A stretch of DNA of 64,000 bases from Paralithodes platypus (GCA_032716605.1 CM064560.1:16354845-16418844), one strand, 5' to 3'; positions 11,336 to 23,405 are shown, counted from the stretch's first letter. The notes: generated by a model from the letters alone, not told the origin. Translations and numbers: made by a program.

Positions 11336-11555
11336 TTTTTTTTTTTTTTTTTTTAAAGAGACAATGAACGGAGGAAGGAAAAACACAGATAAAACAAAAA
11401 GGTCCATGTGCCTAAAGGCATCCTCCATTCATAAAATGTTTGTAACAACTGGATTTAAACATTTGTTGATTGTAAGTTTGTGGAAAGCAATTCGAGGGAA
11501 GTGAATTCCAAAGAGTAGTAGCTCTGGGGATAAATGAATTCTGATAAGCAGAAGT
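11336..11555 (-). mobile_element. 5'-truncated LINE 3' end (same family as 13-16 kb)
   Basis: Reverse-complement copy of the last coding codons and 3' UTR of the retrotransposon at 12990-16046, with only scattered mismatches. It includes the stop region (GGCATCCTCCATTCATAAAA in this orientation) and the poly(A), seen as T at 11336-11354. Homology stops at about 11555, as expected for 5' truncation during target-primed reverse transcription. Confidence 0.9.
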
Positions 11556-11980
11556 GGGCAGAGGAGAGGGCATAAACTGTGACCAGGCAGTATAGAGACA
11601 GAATACAGGACAAATATAAAATAAGGTGAACAGGGAGACATTTAAAGGTGAACAGAGGGACGAACTGGACTAAAGGGAAGAGTGTGAAGGGATAAGGGAA
11701 AGCAGTGTATAGTTGCCAAAAATGTTCATGTGGAGGAACAGGGGAAAAAGAAAAAGGGGAAAACGAACGAAAGAAGACTGAATTGTATAGAGATTTAAGA
11801 GAGAACCAAGGATAACCTTCATATATAATGATAATGCAAGTATCAATACAAACTGAGAAAATCATGCCATCCAGCAAATTTTAAAATCAACATTCAGTTT
11901 AACTCTGACCAAAAAGAAAGAAAATAAAAGTAGCTAAGGAATTTCCATAGCTCTCAAGACGACCAAATTTTTTTTATTTT
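11556..11980. other. Non-coding interval
   Basis: Purine-rich on the plus strand. The 140-aa minus-strand ORF is low complexity and shows no domain. Confidence 0.4.
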
Positions 11981-12277
11981 TTTTTTATTAACTCTCTAAA
12001 GCGCTCTCAAGCTTAAAAACCACTAACACCCGGAAGACCTCCATTCCAGACAAATTTGTAAATGTTTCGTTAGAGAAATGTCTTCCTAAGTTACAGGGTC
12101 GCTATCGCTTTCCAGTAAAACCCCGATACCTATATGGCACGAGATTCCTTGATATTGACAAATAAAGGGGGCGAAAGGTCTTACAATTGCCAAAATAATA
12201 GGCGGAAGTTATAACGTATCATAACTAATAGGGCTAAACATGAGGGATAAGGGATCCAGAAAACCCTTCCCTTAAGT
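11981..12277 (-). mobile_element. MITE family A, reverse and diverged
   Basis: Contains TCTCAAGCTTAAAAAC, CAAATTTGTAAATGTTTCG, CAGGGTCGCTATCGCTTTCC, GGCGAAAGGTCTTACAATTG, AATAGGGCTAAACATGAGGG and CCCTTCCCTTAAG. This is the standard A order in reverse. Confidence 0.75.
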
Positions 12278-12989
12278 CTTGCTACCATCCGATGATTTTT
12301 GTTTAAACTTAGAAAGGTTTTACAGGAACAAATCCTGCTTAAGCGGAAATGACATCTGACATCCTTTGAAGTTACTAGCATATTTTAGAGATGAAGTTCT
12401 CTTGTAAAAAAGGAGATGACAAAACCACCAAGGGAAAGAACATAAAAGATAAACTATAAGAATCAAGGGAATTTGATAGGAGGAGAGGGAATGATAAGAC
12501 TATGAGTTAAAGGGGAGAGTGAGAGAATGGACAAGAGAGAATTACATATAATTACATAGATATACAGACTGCACAGACCTTGCAGTCCCTACTAGGCAGT
12601 CCGAACTAAATTTTAACAAAATGTACTACTAAGTGAGAGGTAAGGTTAGAAAAGCAGAAGGCTCTCTACCCACCCACCATTCCCTCCGACCAAGAGTCGG
12701 CATGAAATACGGCTGAGAAAAAATAAAATCAGTAGAATGATAAAACGTCTACCTACCGGGATAATTATAGTAAAGAACCAATTATACCATAGTATTATGG
12801 TAGCTGGATACATATCTTCCTGCCTCACACATCAGGGGTATCAGGAAAACCCTCTTTATATAACATACACATCCAACTTCACGACATTGCCCTACATCGC
12901 TATCCTCTATCCATAAAACACTACTCTTCCTACTACATATCATACATGTAACACCATACACTTACCTAATAAATATGGCAGTACAATAA
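12278..12989. other. Non-coding interval upstream of the LINE
   Basis: No first ORF (gag-like) of a non-LTR element can be seen here. The short minus ORFs have no domain. This supports a 5' truncation of the element that follows. Confidence 0.5.
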
Positions 12990-15974
12990 TTGTTAAGAGC
13001 AAACCTGGTGGTCCCTTGGATATCCACCCCCGGCAGGGTTGGGTCATTGACACAGGGCCCTCCCGGTCGTCATCATGCGACTGTGTCAAGAGCATTGCAA
13101 CGTCCCAAAGCTGCTCGTCGGTGCAGCTTTTTCTTTAGTAATATAAGGGGACTTCACTCTAACATCAATTCTGTACACCAATTTCTTCAAGCAGGATCCC
13201 CTACTCTCCTTTTTTTGACAGAGACTCAAGTAACATCCACATCTGACACGTCTAGATTTAATTTTCCAGGTTATCAACTGCTCCAAAATTTCAGACCTAA
13301 AGGAGGTGTATGTTGCTTCGCAAAATCTGAAATTGCCCTGGAGGTGGTTACTAGTTTCAATTGTCCCTATTTTGATTATTCTATATACAAATTAATTTCT
13401 GCTGGTAAATTTAAATACATATGTTGCATCTACCGTTCCCCAAATACTCCTCCAGAGCAAAGTCTTTTTAATTCTCTGTCCTCGCAACTCGGTGTCCTCA
13501 ACTTAAATGCTTCTTCTGAAATCACTGTGTTGGGTGATTTTAATGTCCATAATGTTGAATGGCTCACTCATTCAGCCAGGACTGATGATGCTAGTCTTGA
13601 ATGTGAGCTATTTGCAGACTCATTTAATCTCACTCAACTAGTCAACCAACCCACCCGTGTACCAGATAATCCTAATCATAATTCCCACCTACTGGACCTA
13701 TTTTTAACAACCAATTCAGAAAATTATGATGTTACAGTGAGGTCCCCGCTTGGATCTTCTGATCACTGTCTGATACAGGCCACCTGTCTATCACCTACCA
13801 CACCTTCCCACTCTGAACCTGTTTTGGTGACTAAATGGCATTACGATAGGGCAGACTGGGAGGGTCTTCAAAGTTTCTTTATTGATATTCCCTGGACCTC
13901 TTTCTTTTCTAATGATGCACACTCCACCTTGAGCCACATACAAGATTTTGTAAAAATTGGAATGGAAACTTTTATTCCTCATCAAAAGTACATTAAAAGA
14001 TCTAATTCACCTAAATGGTTTGACCATAATTGTGCTAGAGTAACTGAACAAAAAGCAATAGCCTACAATGCATACACAAGATCAAAAACACATGAAGCCT
14101 TTAATTGCTTTAGAAACATCAGAAATCATGCCAAAACTGTATTAAACCTAACTAAATCAAACTTTCTCCACAAGCAGGCAAATAAACTTCCAAATAATCC
14201 AAATGATAACAAAATATTTTGGTCTACTCTTAACTCATTCAAATCCAACTTCACAACTGCTTCATCCATTCCACCATTAAAATCTCCGACTGGCAATCTT
14301 GTAAGTGACCCACGAGGTAAAGCTAACCTTCTTGCGGATATTTTCTCCACCAACTCAACCTTAGATGAAATAAATCAAGATGTCCCTGTACTTAATTTTA
14401 ATTCGCCTGAAATTCCCTCACTTAAGATCCACACCAGACATGTCAAAACTATTTTGCAGAATCTCTCAGTAGATAAGGCTCCTGGTCCAGATGAAATTCC
14501 TCCAATAGTACTTACGAATTGCTCCTTGGTGCTCGCTCCTGTATTGGCAAAATATTTCCGTCTGTGTACTCATACCTCATGCTTCCCAGTACCCTGGAAA
14601 GAAGCAAACATCCATCCAGTTCCTAAAAAAGATGCCTCTTCAGATCCATTAAACTACAGACCAATAGCTATAACTTCCACTCTTGGTAAAGTCTTTGAAA
14701 TTATATTAAATAATCACATAATTAAGCATCTTGAGAATAATAAATTAATCAGTGATAGGCAATATGGTTTTAGACGATGTCGATCAACTGCAGACATTCT
14801 TTGCCTTCTTACGCATCAAATCAACCAAGCTACAGACCAACATGGTGAAACACATACAATAGCACTGGATATATCAAAGGCATTTGATAGAGTCTGGCAT
14901 CAATCCTTATTGTCGAAGATGTCACACTACGGCCTTGCATCATTAGTTCCACTAATTTCTTCTTATCTTCATAACAGAAAAATATGTGTAATGGTAGATG
15001 ACCTTTATTCTCAATTTCACTCAATAAATGCTGGTGTTCCCCAGGGATCAGTTTTGGCCCCAACTCTGTTCCTCATTCATATCAATGATCTCATATCTAC
15101 CACTCATAATCCAATACATTCCTACGCAGATGACTCAACACTCCACAGTTCCTTCACATTTACCAATTCTTTCACCCAACCCGATCTTATAAATTCAAAA
15201 ATAAACAATGCAATTTCTCTGAACCAGGACCTTTCTAGAATTAATGAATGGGGACAAAAGAATCTAGTTTCCTTTAATGCACAGAAAACCAAGTACATTC
15301 AATTTTCTAACCGACAGAATCTCACTGACTCCCATATATTGTTTAATGATGTAAATATTCCCACTTCCCCTAGTATTGACATTCTCGGTGTAACATTAAC
15401 TACTAACTTGAGGTGGACACATTATGTTAGAAGCATTGCTAAGAATACCTCTAAAAAACTGGGACTCCTGTACAGAGTTCGAGAATTCTTCACTGACGAG
15501 CAGTTGGCCGTAATATATAAAAGTCATGTGCGTTCTGAGATGGATTACTGTTCACCTCTGTGGGGTGGAAGTGGAGTGGTTGCATTGAGGCAGTTGGACA
15601 AAATTCAAAATAAAGCTATTAGATTAATCAATAACCCTGCAATCACACAGGACCTTCCTACATTATCCATACGAAGAAACGTTGCATCCCTTGCATTATT
15701 CTACAGATATTTTCATAGCAAGTGTTCCGAGGAACTTGCTTCAATTGTGCCGCCTCTCCACATCTTTCCCCGTAGAACTAGGGCAGCTGAGAGCGCCCAT
15801 GAATTTACACTTTCTCCTCCACAATGCAGAACTTCTGCATATCAGAATTCATTTATCCCCAGAGCTACTACTCTTTGGAATTCACTTCCCTCGAATTGCT
15901 TTCCACAAACTTACAATCTACAAATGTTTAAATCCAGTTGTTACAAACATTTTATGAATGGAGGATGCCTTTAG
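12990..15974 (+). CDS. Non-LTR retrotransposon endonuclease/reverse transcriptase (jockey/CR1-like)
   Basis: Encodes the ORF2-type polyprotein that nicks target DNA and copies the element's RNA into it. An APE-type endonuclease spans about residues 46-262: NIRG at 51, TETQ with the catalytic Glu at about 78, GDFNVH at 182, and SPLGSSDH at 252-259. Reverse transcriptase follows: NYRPIA at about 555, ALDISKAFDRVWH at about 626, AGVPQGS at about 681, and the catalytic YADD at 712. The C-terminus (TLWNSLPSN) is typical of the jockey/CR1 superfamily. The frame is uninterrupted for 994 codons. However, it opens right after a TAA at 12987 with a TTG and has no upstream ATG or ORF1, so the copy is probably 5' truncated. 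The clade assignment is inferred from motif style. Confidence 0.93.
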   Translation: MLRANLVVPWISTPGRVGSLTQGPPGRHHATVSRALQRPKAARRCSFFFSNIRGLHSNINSVHQFLQAGSPTLLFLTETQVTSTSDTSRFNFPGYQLLQNFRPKGGVCCFAKSEIALEVVTSFNCPYFDYSIYKLISAGKFKYICCIYRSPNTPPEQSLFNSLSSQLGVLNLNASSEITVLGDFNVHNVEWLTHSARTDDASLECELFADSFNLTQLVNQPTRVPDNPNHNSHLLDLFLTTNSENYDVTVRSPLGSSDHCLIQATCLSPTTPSHSEPVLVTKWHYDRADWEGLQSFFIDIPWTSFFSNDAHSTLSHIQDFVKIGMETFIPHQKYIKRSNSPKWFDHNCARVTEQKAIAYNAYTRSKTHEAFNCFRNIRNHAKTVLNLTKSNFLHKQANKLPNNPNDNKIFWSTLNSFKSNFTTASSIPPLKSPTGNLVSDPRGKANLLADIFSTNSTLDEINQDVPVLNFNSPEIPSLKIHTRHVKTILQNLSVDKAPGPDEIPPIVLTNCSLVLAPVLAKYFRLCTHTSCFPVPWKEANIHPVPKKDASSDPLNYRPIAITSTLGKVFEIILNNHIIKHLENNKLISDRQYGFRRCRSTADILCLLTHQINQATDQHGETHTIALDISKAFDRVWHQSLLSKMSHYGLASLVPLISSYLHNRKICVMVDDLYSQFHSINAGVPQGSVLAPTLFLIHINDLISTTHNPIHSYADDSTLHSSFTFTNSFTQPDLINSKINNAISLNQDLSRINEWGQKNLVSFNAQKTKYIQFSNRQNLTDSHILFNDVNIPTSPSIDILGVTLTTNLRWTHYVRSIAKNTSKKLGLLYRVREFFTDEQLAVIYKSHVRSEMDYCSPLWGGSGVVALRQLDKIQNKAIRLINNPAITQDLPTLSIRRNVASLALFYRYFHSKCSEELASIVPPLHIFPRRTRAAESAHEFTLSPPQCRTSAYQNSFIPRATTLWNSLPSNCFPQTYNLQMFKSSCYKHFMNGGCL

Positions 15975-16046
15975 GCATATGGACCTTTTTGTTTTATCTG
16001 TGTTTTTCCTTCCTCCGTTCATTGTCTCTTAAAAAAAAAAAAAAAA
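12990..16046 (+). mobile_element. Non-LTR retrotransposon body with poly(A) tail
   Basis: The coding frame is followed by a short 3' UTR and a 16-nt A tail at 16031-16046. A near-identical 3' end lies inverted at 11336-11555. The left boundary is set by the coding frame only; I could not find a target-site duplication by eye. Confidence 0.85.
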
Positions 16047-16145
16047 TTGAATAAAATCATTATTAATGATACTTAACCTACTTTTCAATCTATTTTTTAA
16101 AACTTGTATTACAAAAGTCTAGAATCCTTTTGAATGCGTCGATTG

Positions 16146-16178
<33 letters not shown>

Positions 16179-16295
16179 CTAACCTAAGCCAACACAGGTA
16201 AGAAAAGGTAAAATGTATTCTGTAGCCGGCACGTGACCAAAACAATATGACCCAAACAGAAATAATTACGTGGCCGCCCAGGATGTCTAGCTTCC
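16047..16295. other. Short non-coding spacer with a (GA)n tract
   Basis: GA repeats at about 16154-16179. Nothing else recognised. Confidence 0.5.
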
Positions 16296-16722
16296 CTAAC
16301 CCCTTCTGTACCGGCGACGGAGTTTTAATTTTATTCTATACCCCATTCCAAATAAGTAGGTCAAAACTCTTGAACATTAACCTCTATAACTCACCAACGA
16401 TCAGAGTAATCTTGATAATATTTCTACCGTTTGGGAAGGGTCCGTCAGGGAATAGGTGTGAACATTTACAGTTTATTTGCTCTAGCCCTTTTTGAGTTAC
16501 AGGGGTTAGGGTTCACGATTTCTGGACTACATACTTGGAACAGGGTATAGTTATATTTAGACGATATTGTGCAGTTTAATAAGGATCTGTGGCAATAAAC
16601 AGGGTTGAGGGAGATAGTTTGAAGTTTGTTGATTACTGTAGGCGATCTTGAAGCTGAATATTATCGTCTAATAATAGCCAGAATAAATTTGAATGGACGG
16701 CACAGGTACAGAAGGGGTTAGC
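16296..16722. mobile_element. Family C MITE carrying a nested CTATAC MITE
   Basis: The outer ends are CTAACCCCTTCTGTACC and GGTACAGAAGGGGTTAG, perfect inverted repeats over 17 bp but with TTAA changed to CTAA/TTAG. The interior matches family C (TTTTAATTTTATTC, TTTAGACGATATTGTGCAGT, AATAGCCAGAATAAA). A second element occupies 16336-16560. Confidence 0.75.
16336..16560 (+). mobile_element. CTATAC-type MITE, family 2, nested
   Basis: Ends CTATACCCCATTCCAA and TTGGAACAGGGTATAG form a 16-bp TIR with one mismatch. The element is 225 bp and inserted in the left arm of the family C MITE. Other copies are at 5455-5645 and 48890-49030. Flanking TA dinucleotides are compatible with a TA target, but this is not certain. 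Confidence 0.65.
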
Positions 16723-17344
16723 CCTATCAGCCACCTGGTCAGAATTCGCTCAGTATGCTATACAGATTTACACGACCGTTTTATCCCCACAGCTCCCATC
16801 TGGACGCTTCTGTAAATCATATTCTACCAATAATTATCTACTTTCAGTCAAATTACCAAAACCAATATAAATAGTGTCAAAATACAAACAACATAAAAGA
16901 GACACTATCCAAAAACTAACTTGCAGTGATTTTTGTTTAGAAAGTAGCCAAATTTATCATTCTGTCATACTTCTTAATAATAGGTAAGCATTGATTGTAT
17001 TCTTAACTTCTTGCATAGTTCCAACATGCTTAGCTTTTTAATTGACAACAAAGGCCATTCCAAAATTTTGAGTGTTTTTACAGTTGTCCGAGTTCTGTTG
17101 CTCATCATGGTCGTATGTTGTATAAAAGTAAAATTGCATGAAGGGATTGCGAGTGTGGTTTCTTTTTAATCATCAGTTGATTAATCAGATGAGTTAACAA
17201 CTGCATAATAAACTACACTCGTAAATTCAATCTGTATTCTCACTCAAGATTATCAATAGGTTTCATCGTTCCTTGTGTGTAATTAAGATTAAATGTAGTC
17301 TTTAACTAATAGGCATTTTATATACGTTAATTTAGTTTAGGTTA
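16723..17344. other. AT-rich non-coding interval
   Basis: No ORF of note, no repeat ends recognised. Confidence 0.4.
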
Positions 17345-17366
17345 TATATATATATATATATATATA

Positions 17367-17426
<60 letters not shown>

Positions 17427-17440
17427 TGTATATATATAGG
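17345..17440. repeat. (TA)n microsatellite
   Basis: TA run with two ACTGTA interruptions. Confidence 0.97.
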
Positions 17441-17501
17441 TGGAAAAGACAGATCTTATCATTACAGGTATCTTGCTGATCCACCTCATCCGTTCACTCG
17501 T

Positions 17502-17987
17502 TTAACACTCAAGCCGCGGGGCCCGACATATGTCGAGTGAGAGAATCATGGCCGCCCCTGCGGGGCCCGACATTAATCGGGCGGGATTTTGAGCACATTA
17601 TCGGATCTGAGAGAGAGTCCACGCATTGGGAGCACGATAGGCGGGCTCTGACCGCTCGGCACGGACCCAGTGCCGCAACTGACAGTACCTCCGCACCATT
17701 CCACACCCACGGCCTTGCGAGACCAGGAAAAAACTCGGGAAATTACCGTATGTTAGGGTTTTTCCCCTCGAGTTGCGCGATTGCTACAGGATAACCCGTG
17801 GTCGTATAAGGATGATTCAGGTGTCATTGGAAAGCTCTATTATCGCCCCTTCACAGATACATAATTGTATTATGCTCTGGCTCTTGTTTATGCATGAAAA
17901 AGAGCATGGAATGAAGCTCGTTTAGGGTATATATGCCCGCCTGCCAGGTAGTAGAAGTTACAAACTTCCCCGTTGGACAGGGATTAA
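17502..17987. mobile_element. TTAA element family D, diverged copy
   Basis: Begins TTAACACTCAAGCCGCGGGG and ends GACAGGGATTAA. It shares with 736-1225 the ATATGTCGAGTGA start region and the GTGTCATTGGAAAGCTCTAT, TTATGCTCTGG and TTTAGGGTA segments. The 85-aa ORF inside is by chance. Confidence 0.65.
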
Positions 17988-20287
17988 GCAACCTTTAAAA
18001 CAACAAATGTTGATTCTAGGCTGCCGTGTAAATATAATAATATATACCCAAGATGTAGCATCAAACAAGCCCACACAGAATAGCTAGAGTGGCATCTATC
18101 GCAGAGGCTAGGCAAGAGGGACACAAACGCCAGCTTTTTTCATCCACCGTGCTCCCTACTAACACGTACGTAGCCAACCTCATCAAACAGCCAAAGTGAC
18201 AGAGCGGCTACCACCAGAGACACCATGCTGGGCCGGAACCTTTGGGCCATTTTAACCCGGAATTGACCCAGAAAAGACGTCGCAACCAGAAGAAAGACCA
18301 TCACAGTCAATCAAAAATCTCCAACACTACTCAGGCTAATGATCGAGACTTAGCCACAAGTCCGGCTTGAGGCAGATTTGTGAAATGTGTTTCTCGGGTA
18401 GCTTTTGTATTATCGGCTGCTAATAAAACTAAATTAACTAGTGATCAAGGCGTAGTTACAAGTCCGCTTCAAGGTAGACTTGGAGAATCTGATTTCCATT
18501 TGTGACGCCTCCCGGCATTAACAGAATGGTTGCGTGGGGCATTGCAGCTCGCTAGCGCTCGCCAGGATGGGGGGATGGGCTACAGTTGTCCTAGAATGAT
18601 CTGCTTTATTTCATTAGGGTCGTGTTGCCACAGACAGTCTAGAAATGGTCTTTGTTTTGGTCTGTGACCGCGCCTTATATTTTATATTCGCTATAATATA
18701 AATGTTGCTTGTGTGGGAGGCGAGCGAGAGAGGGTGAGGGAGTACACCTGGCAGCGGGGTGAGCTGTGGCCCGGCTCGCTTGGGCGCTGACGGCGTTGGC
18801 GGCCGGGTGGTCAACTAGTCCCTGCCCATCGCGGCCGCGTGTTCTTTACCAGCTCAGAGCTTGCCTGACACGCGTATCGCTTACATCCTTTGCAATTTTG
18901 TCCCCCATACTCGCCACTTTGCATACTATTTCTCTCTCTCGACTTCTCCATTCTCATTCTCTAATCTTTATTAAACTCAACATCCCTTCTGGTTTCAGCA
19001 TAGACGTTCACCGTCGGCCAGTCGTATTGTACGCGAAGCTCTCAGATATTTCCATGTATTAGATTAAGGAGGTATTAGGCTTTATCGAGGTTTGGAGAGA
19101 CGGACTTTTCCGTATGTGTCCTCTCTCGGGAAGGTTGTAGACCGGTATATGTCTCCCTGGCAAGGTGTTGGGTGATTCTGCTTGGTTATCTAAAGCTAGA
19201 CTAGGGGTAAGGTTACTGTGTCGTTGTCTCCGATGTGTGCAGTGTTAGCTAAGCCCTGCACGACATCGACAGGTACTGTGGGAGCCTAAGTTGTCTTCGG
19301 GTGGGTTTACTTTGAGAGCACAGCGCTGTGGTGTGAGAGGGCCATAGCCTATCCCTCACAACATAGTGCTGCCTCTTTGTGTTGACTTCTGAGGGATCGC
19401 CAGGATAGAACTAGGTACTAGAGACCTAGATTTATCAAGAGAGCATCCCCGTCATATAACGTAATCTTCATTATACCACCTTCGGACAACGTTAGGCTAC
19501 GAGCCGCATGCTCGCCCATTGTTGCCCTGCCTTGATACCCCAGCTAGACTTTATTAACTGAGCAGACACTGGTTAGAGATAAGCCCCCATTATTATATGT
19601 ATGCAACATTATTATTCCCTGCACTTTTGAGCCGAGGTTGTTGTTGAGTTGCACAACCCTAGTAGGCTGTTGCATTGTGTCACGAAGCATTTCTTTAGTT
19701 GTCGAGCATTACTACCTTTGCGCAGTCTTTATTATTCGCCTGCCTATTATTACTATATGTCCTAGTATTTATTGTGACCCGTATTCTGCATTATAATTGT
19801 TCAAGATTCTTTACGAACATCTTCCCAGCATCAGACTTATTTCAGAAGTTTCCAGTTGATGTTGCAGGACTAGCATTGCACTTTCTTTAATACAGGAGTG
19901 CCAGTTATTTGAGTATCTACCATAACTTTAATTAATCACGTTAACTATCTTTTCTTTGTGTAACCTAATCGAGTAATCTTTTACTGTTTGAGAATAGGCT
20001 GTTTCATCGAGCGTCAGCCTAGTGTGTGTGCACCAGTTACCGAGTCATAGGATACCTCGTTGTCCAGGCACGACTCAGGGCGGTAATGGTGTTTTGTTTT
20101 CCAGTGTTTAAGGCAGGGGTTGGATCTAGTGTTACCGTTGTTGCATTTTGCCATTATCTAGTCCAATGTTGAAGAGCCCTGTGTCTTTGAGAACCTGGAT
20201 CGTAACACATTTAATTGGACAAAAGATCTATATTTGGCCTAGGGAAAATGAGCTTGTCCAAAACTTTTCACCTCACACTTACCACAA

Positions 20288-20291
<4 letters not shown>
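17988..20291. other. Long interval without a recognisable gene
   Basis: 18700-18860 is notably GC-rich. 18545-18567 has a relic of the family A core (CTCGCTAGCGCTCGCCAGG). ORFs up to 98 aa show no domain, signal peptide plus cysteine pattern, or splice-consistent extension. An unannotated host exon cannot be excluded. Confidence 0.4.

Positions 20292-20326
<35 letters not shown>
20292..20326. repeat. Poly(T) tract of about 35 nt
   Basis: Could be the poly(A) tail of a minus-strand retroposon, but the sequence to its right is not recognised. Confidence 0.8.
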
Positions 20327-20327
<1 letters not shown>

Positions 20328-21016
20328 CCACCGTGCAGATGGACAGCTGAGTAGGAACACTATCAGCCAAAAAACAATGGTGGGACAGAAGTTCCATTAC
20401 CACCCCGGCCCTCTATCCATTACGAGAAGTGGAGAGAAGAACCTACAATGGGATACTTTACCTCCACCCTCTTAAATGCATAGACATTAGCGACTAAAAT
20501 TTCTTTCACCCCTGTTAAGAGTCTAAACTTTAATTATTAGCCTTAAGGATCCTTGAAACCCTACTTAAGTTTAAGACTAACTCCATTTGGGAACACAATC
20601 CACATTCATTCTATCCCTGGGACTATAAAATTATACTCCAAAACCCTCTGACACTCTATGCCATTGGTAACGGTGTTATAAGTTATAACTATATAGTGTC
20701 GAGATCTATAAATTTCTCGCACTCTACCAACAGATAAGCTTGACCTTGCTAGACTTAGGTTAGTCACCCCTTTCGTAAATTCCTTTTTCTGTAGAGTTGG
20801 AGGGAAATCCCATTTTCTGTCATACAAGTTCTGCGCTCTTTTAACCTTTTGTATTTCCTTAACATAATATTTGTTGTATGCAAGATTTCCACTTCTAAAA
20901 CTTTATATCTCCTGTGATTGTATTTGCGTGTTTGTATTTAATAGTTACTGTCGCTGTTGTATAAGTATAACTCATGATATACGTTTCCGTGTGTAACAAT
21001 TAGCCTTGTTGTAAAA
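20327..21016. other. Non-coding interval
   Basis: No TE termini or domain seen. Confidence 0.4.
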
Positions 21017-21222
21017 TTAAGAGGGGATGGGCTGTTTTCTTTTGATGGTGCTCTTCTCCCTCGTGTTTAGCCCCATTTGTTTTTCAGATGTTAAGACGTT
21101 CGGCCCATTAGTTTGTCTTTTTTATGACTTTACACCCCATTTCTTTGTCAATATTAAGATCTTTCGTGCGCGAGCCTGTAATTTTAAGAGTAACCGGCCT
21201 TTGGCCGGAACACTCGTCTTTC
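21017..21222 (+). mobile_element. MITE family A, left half
   Basis: Starts TTAAGAGGGGATGGGC, with TCGTGTTTAGCCCCATTTG, GACGTTCGGCCCATTAGTT, GCGAGCCTGTAATTTTAAGA and CGGCCTTTGGCCGG. The right half is missing. Confidence 0.75.
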
Positions 21223-21639
21223 GCTTCTCCCAGTTCGGAAGAATCCACCTCAGTGTAAACAAACAAACTAACAAACAATACAAAATACAACTATAATAAT
21301 AACAATATGGAGACATGGAACTGAAGTAGAGGGTATCTATTGCTCAGCCCGGACACTTAATATTAGGTATACATTAACGACCACCAGACCCTAACATCAT
21401 CAATTACCTCACTAATGAACCCATGGGTAGTATGAATAATGTATGGAATAATACATTTATATCTTATAATATATCAGAGTTCACTAATATAACGTGCATA
21501 TAATATTGATGGGTTCATTTAGTTAAACCCTGAATACTTAAAGGGTTAAGTTAGTTAGGGTAACTAGTGATGGGTATGGTAGGAAATAGAAAGTGATGTA
21601 TTTAAGTTGTTTTTGTTTTCTCTCTCTTTCTTTAGCTTT

Positions 21640-21770
21640 GTAAATTACAGGCTCGCTATCGGGACACCTAAATTGTACGAAAGGTCTAAAAATTTACAAA
21701 GTAATGGGGCGACTGGTCTTAAAATCGCCAAACTAATGGGGAAAACGTCTTAAAGTCTCAAAAACATAAT
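21640..21770 (-). mobile_element. MITE family A fragment, inverted
   Basis: TTACAGGCTCGCTATCG, GACACCTAAATTG, ACGAAAGGTCTAAAAAT and AATCGCCAAACTAATGGGG follow the A order in reverse. With 21017-21222 it makes an inverted pair about 420 bp apart. Confidence 0.7.
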
Positions 21771-22640
21771 GTTTGTGTTTAGTATTATGCACATAAACAT
21801 TATCCAACGCGTTATAGACAGATTTCTCTAAATATAATATGAAATGAATATGGTCACATTACCACACATTAGGCTATGTATATTTTGATGTTGTAGTGTT
21901 GCTTAGGTACACAAAGATGGCAGTACGGTATGGCATTCAGTATGATAAGAAATTACCATACAACAATATATTTAAGATAAGGCACGATAATTACGTACGA
22001 TACTATAATATATAACTCTACAGGAGGCCATGATGAACCTCCCTGGCAAGTGGCCGGATCATTAGTGAGCTCTAAAGATCCTATAGGAAGTACTATAGAC
22101 TATAGGATCCCTGGAGTGCTCCACCTCAATAAAAGCCTTTGTGATCATCAAAAGTGTTTGGAAAACATTAGTTTAGTTACTTCAACCTCCGCTATTGTTG
22201 TTGAGCAAGCTGTGGGCATAAAACTAATGGTACTTACTAAAGATACCACCACGATATTTTGTTTTAATATTGAAGGCTATTATATAATAAGGACATTGCA
22301 AAGATCATATGAAAACAAAATTAAATCATCAGAAATGCATTATATGGGCACTATATATAGCACTGTAGAAAACAAAACAAGTCTTTCTGTAAACCTCCCT
22401 ATCGACGGCGGTAAAACTCTAATTAGGCCCCCTACTGGCAAATTAGATGCCGTTTTCAATACGTCATTAAGAGGAACAGAAGGGGGCAAAGCCCATGGGG
22501 CTCTACCCATCCTATATCCTAAGGCACTAAATATTTTTGTTGTTTTTACTTTCAAACAAAAACCGTACATCCAAGTGTTTTAAGATCGTTGGATAATGAG
22601 GAAAACGTGTTTTCTGATGACTGTAATTAACACTTACACT
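21771..22640. other. Non-coding interval with an orphan ORF
   Basis: AT-rich. The only long frame is 22050-22583 on plus (177 codons). It opens with GTG, not ATG, and has no domain I recognise. It may be chance or an exon remnant. Confidence 0.35.
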
Positions 22641-23405
22641 GCAGGCATATTTCCGCTATATTAGGCCTCATTCAGGCACTCCTGAATGATTGAGCAAGTG
22701 TCTGAATGAAATTTAATGTATTCAGCCAAAAACTAGAAGAAAATAGCTTCAAAATGACACCAGAACGAGCTTCGTAGCGAGCGGGCTTCACCCGCAACGC
22801 TACCATAGACATTCGCTAATACTGAGTGAATATCGCTAATGTCGCACTATATTTGCCTTTGGCAGTGCTGTATGTCTAGCGAGAGTATGGCTCATACTCC
22901 TCAGTGCCTCAGCTGCCTGGTTGAAGAGAGGATGGGGGGCCTGTCGCGCTCCCGCTCACTCGTCTCCACAGGCTTTAACCCTTTCCCTGTGGGAGACGTT
23001 CCCGAACGCCATGGTAATTTACAGCAATCTACATGCTTTTAAAGTCTCTTAAAACCTCTAAAATTGAGTGCAAGGGAGCGGGAGCGTGACAGGCCACACG
23101 TCCTTCTCCCAGCCAGGCGGCCGTGGCACTGAAGGCTATGAGTCAGAGTCTCGCTAGATATACAGTGCTGCCAAAGGCAAATGTAGGGAGACATTAGTGA
23201 GAATTGCTCATTTTAGTGAATGTCTATGGTAGCGCTGCGGGTGAACCCCGCGAGCTCCGAAGCTCGTTTTGGTGTCATTTTCAACCTATTTTCTTCTAGT
23301 TTTTGGCTGAATACATTTAATTTCATTCAGACACTTGTCTAATCAATCAGGAGTGCCTGAATGAGCCCTAATATGGCGGAAATAGGCGGAAATATGCCCG
23401 CAGAG
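22641..23405. repeat. Large inverted repeat (fold-back), arms about 330 bp
   Basis: The left arm (about 22641-22970) and right arm (about 23070-23405) are reverse complements with moderate divergence. Matching landmarks are GGCATATTTCCGC/GCGGAAATATGCC, CATTCAGGCACTCCTGA/CAGGAGTGCCTGAATG, AGCCAAAAACTAGAAGAAAA/TTTTCTTCTAGTTTTTGGCT and TTTGCCTTTGGCAG/CTGCCAAAGGCAAA. No coding capacity. It overlaps the TTAA element at 22975-23479. Confidence 0.85.
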
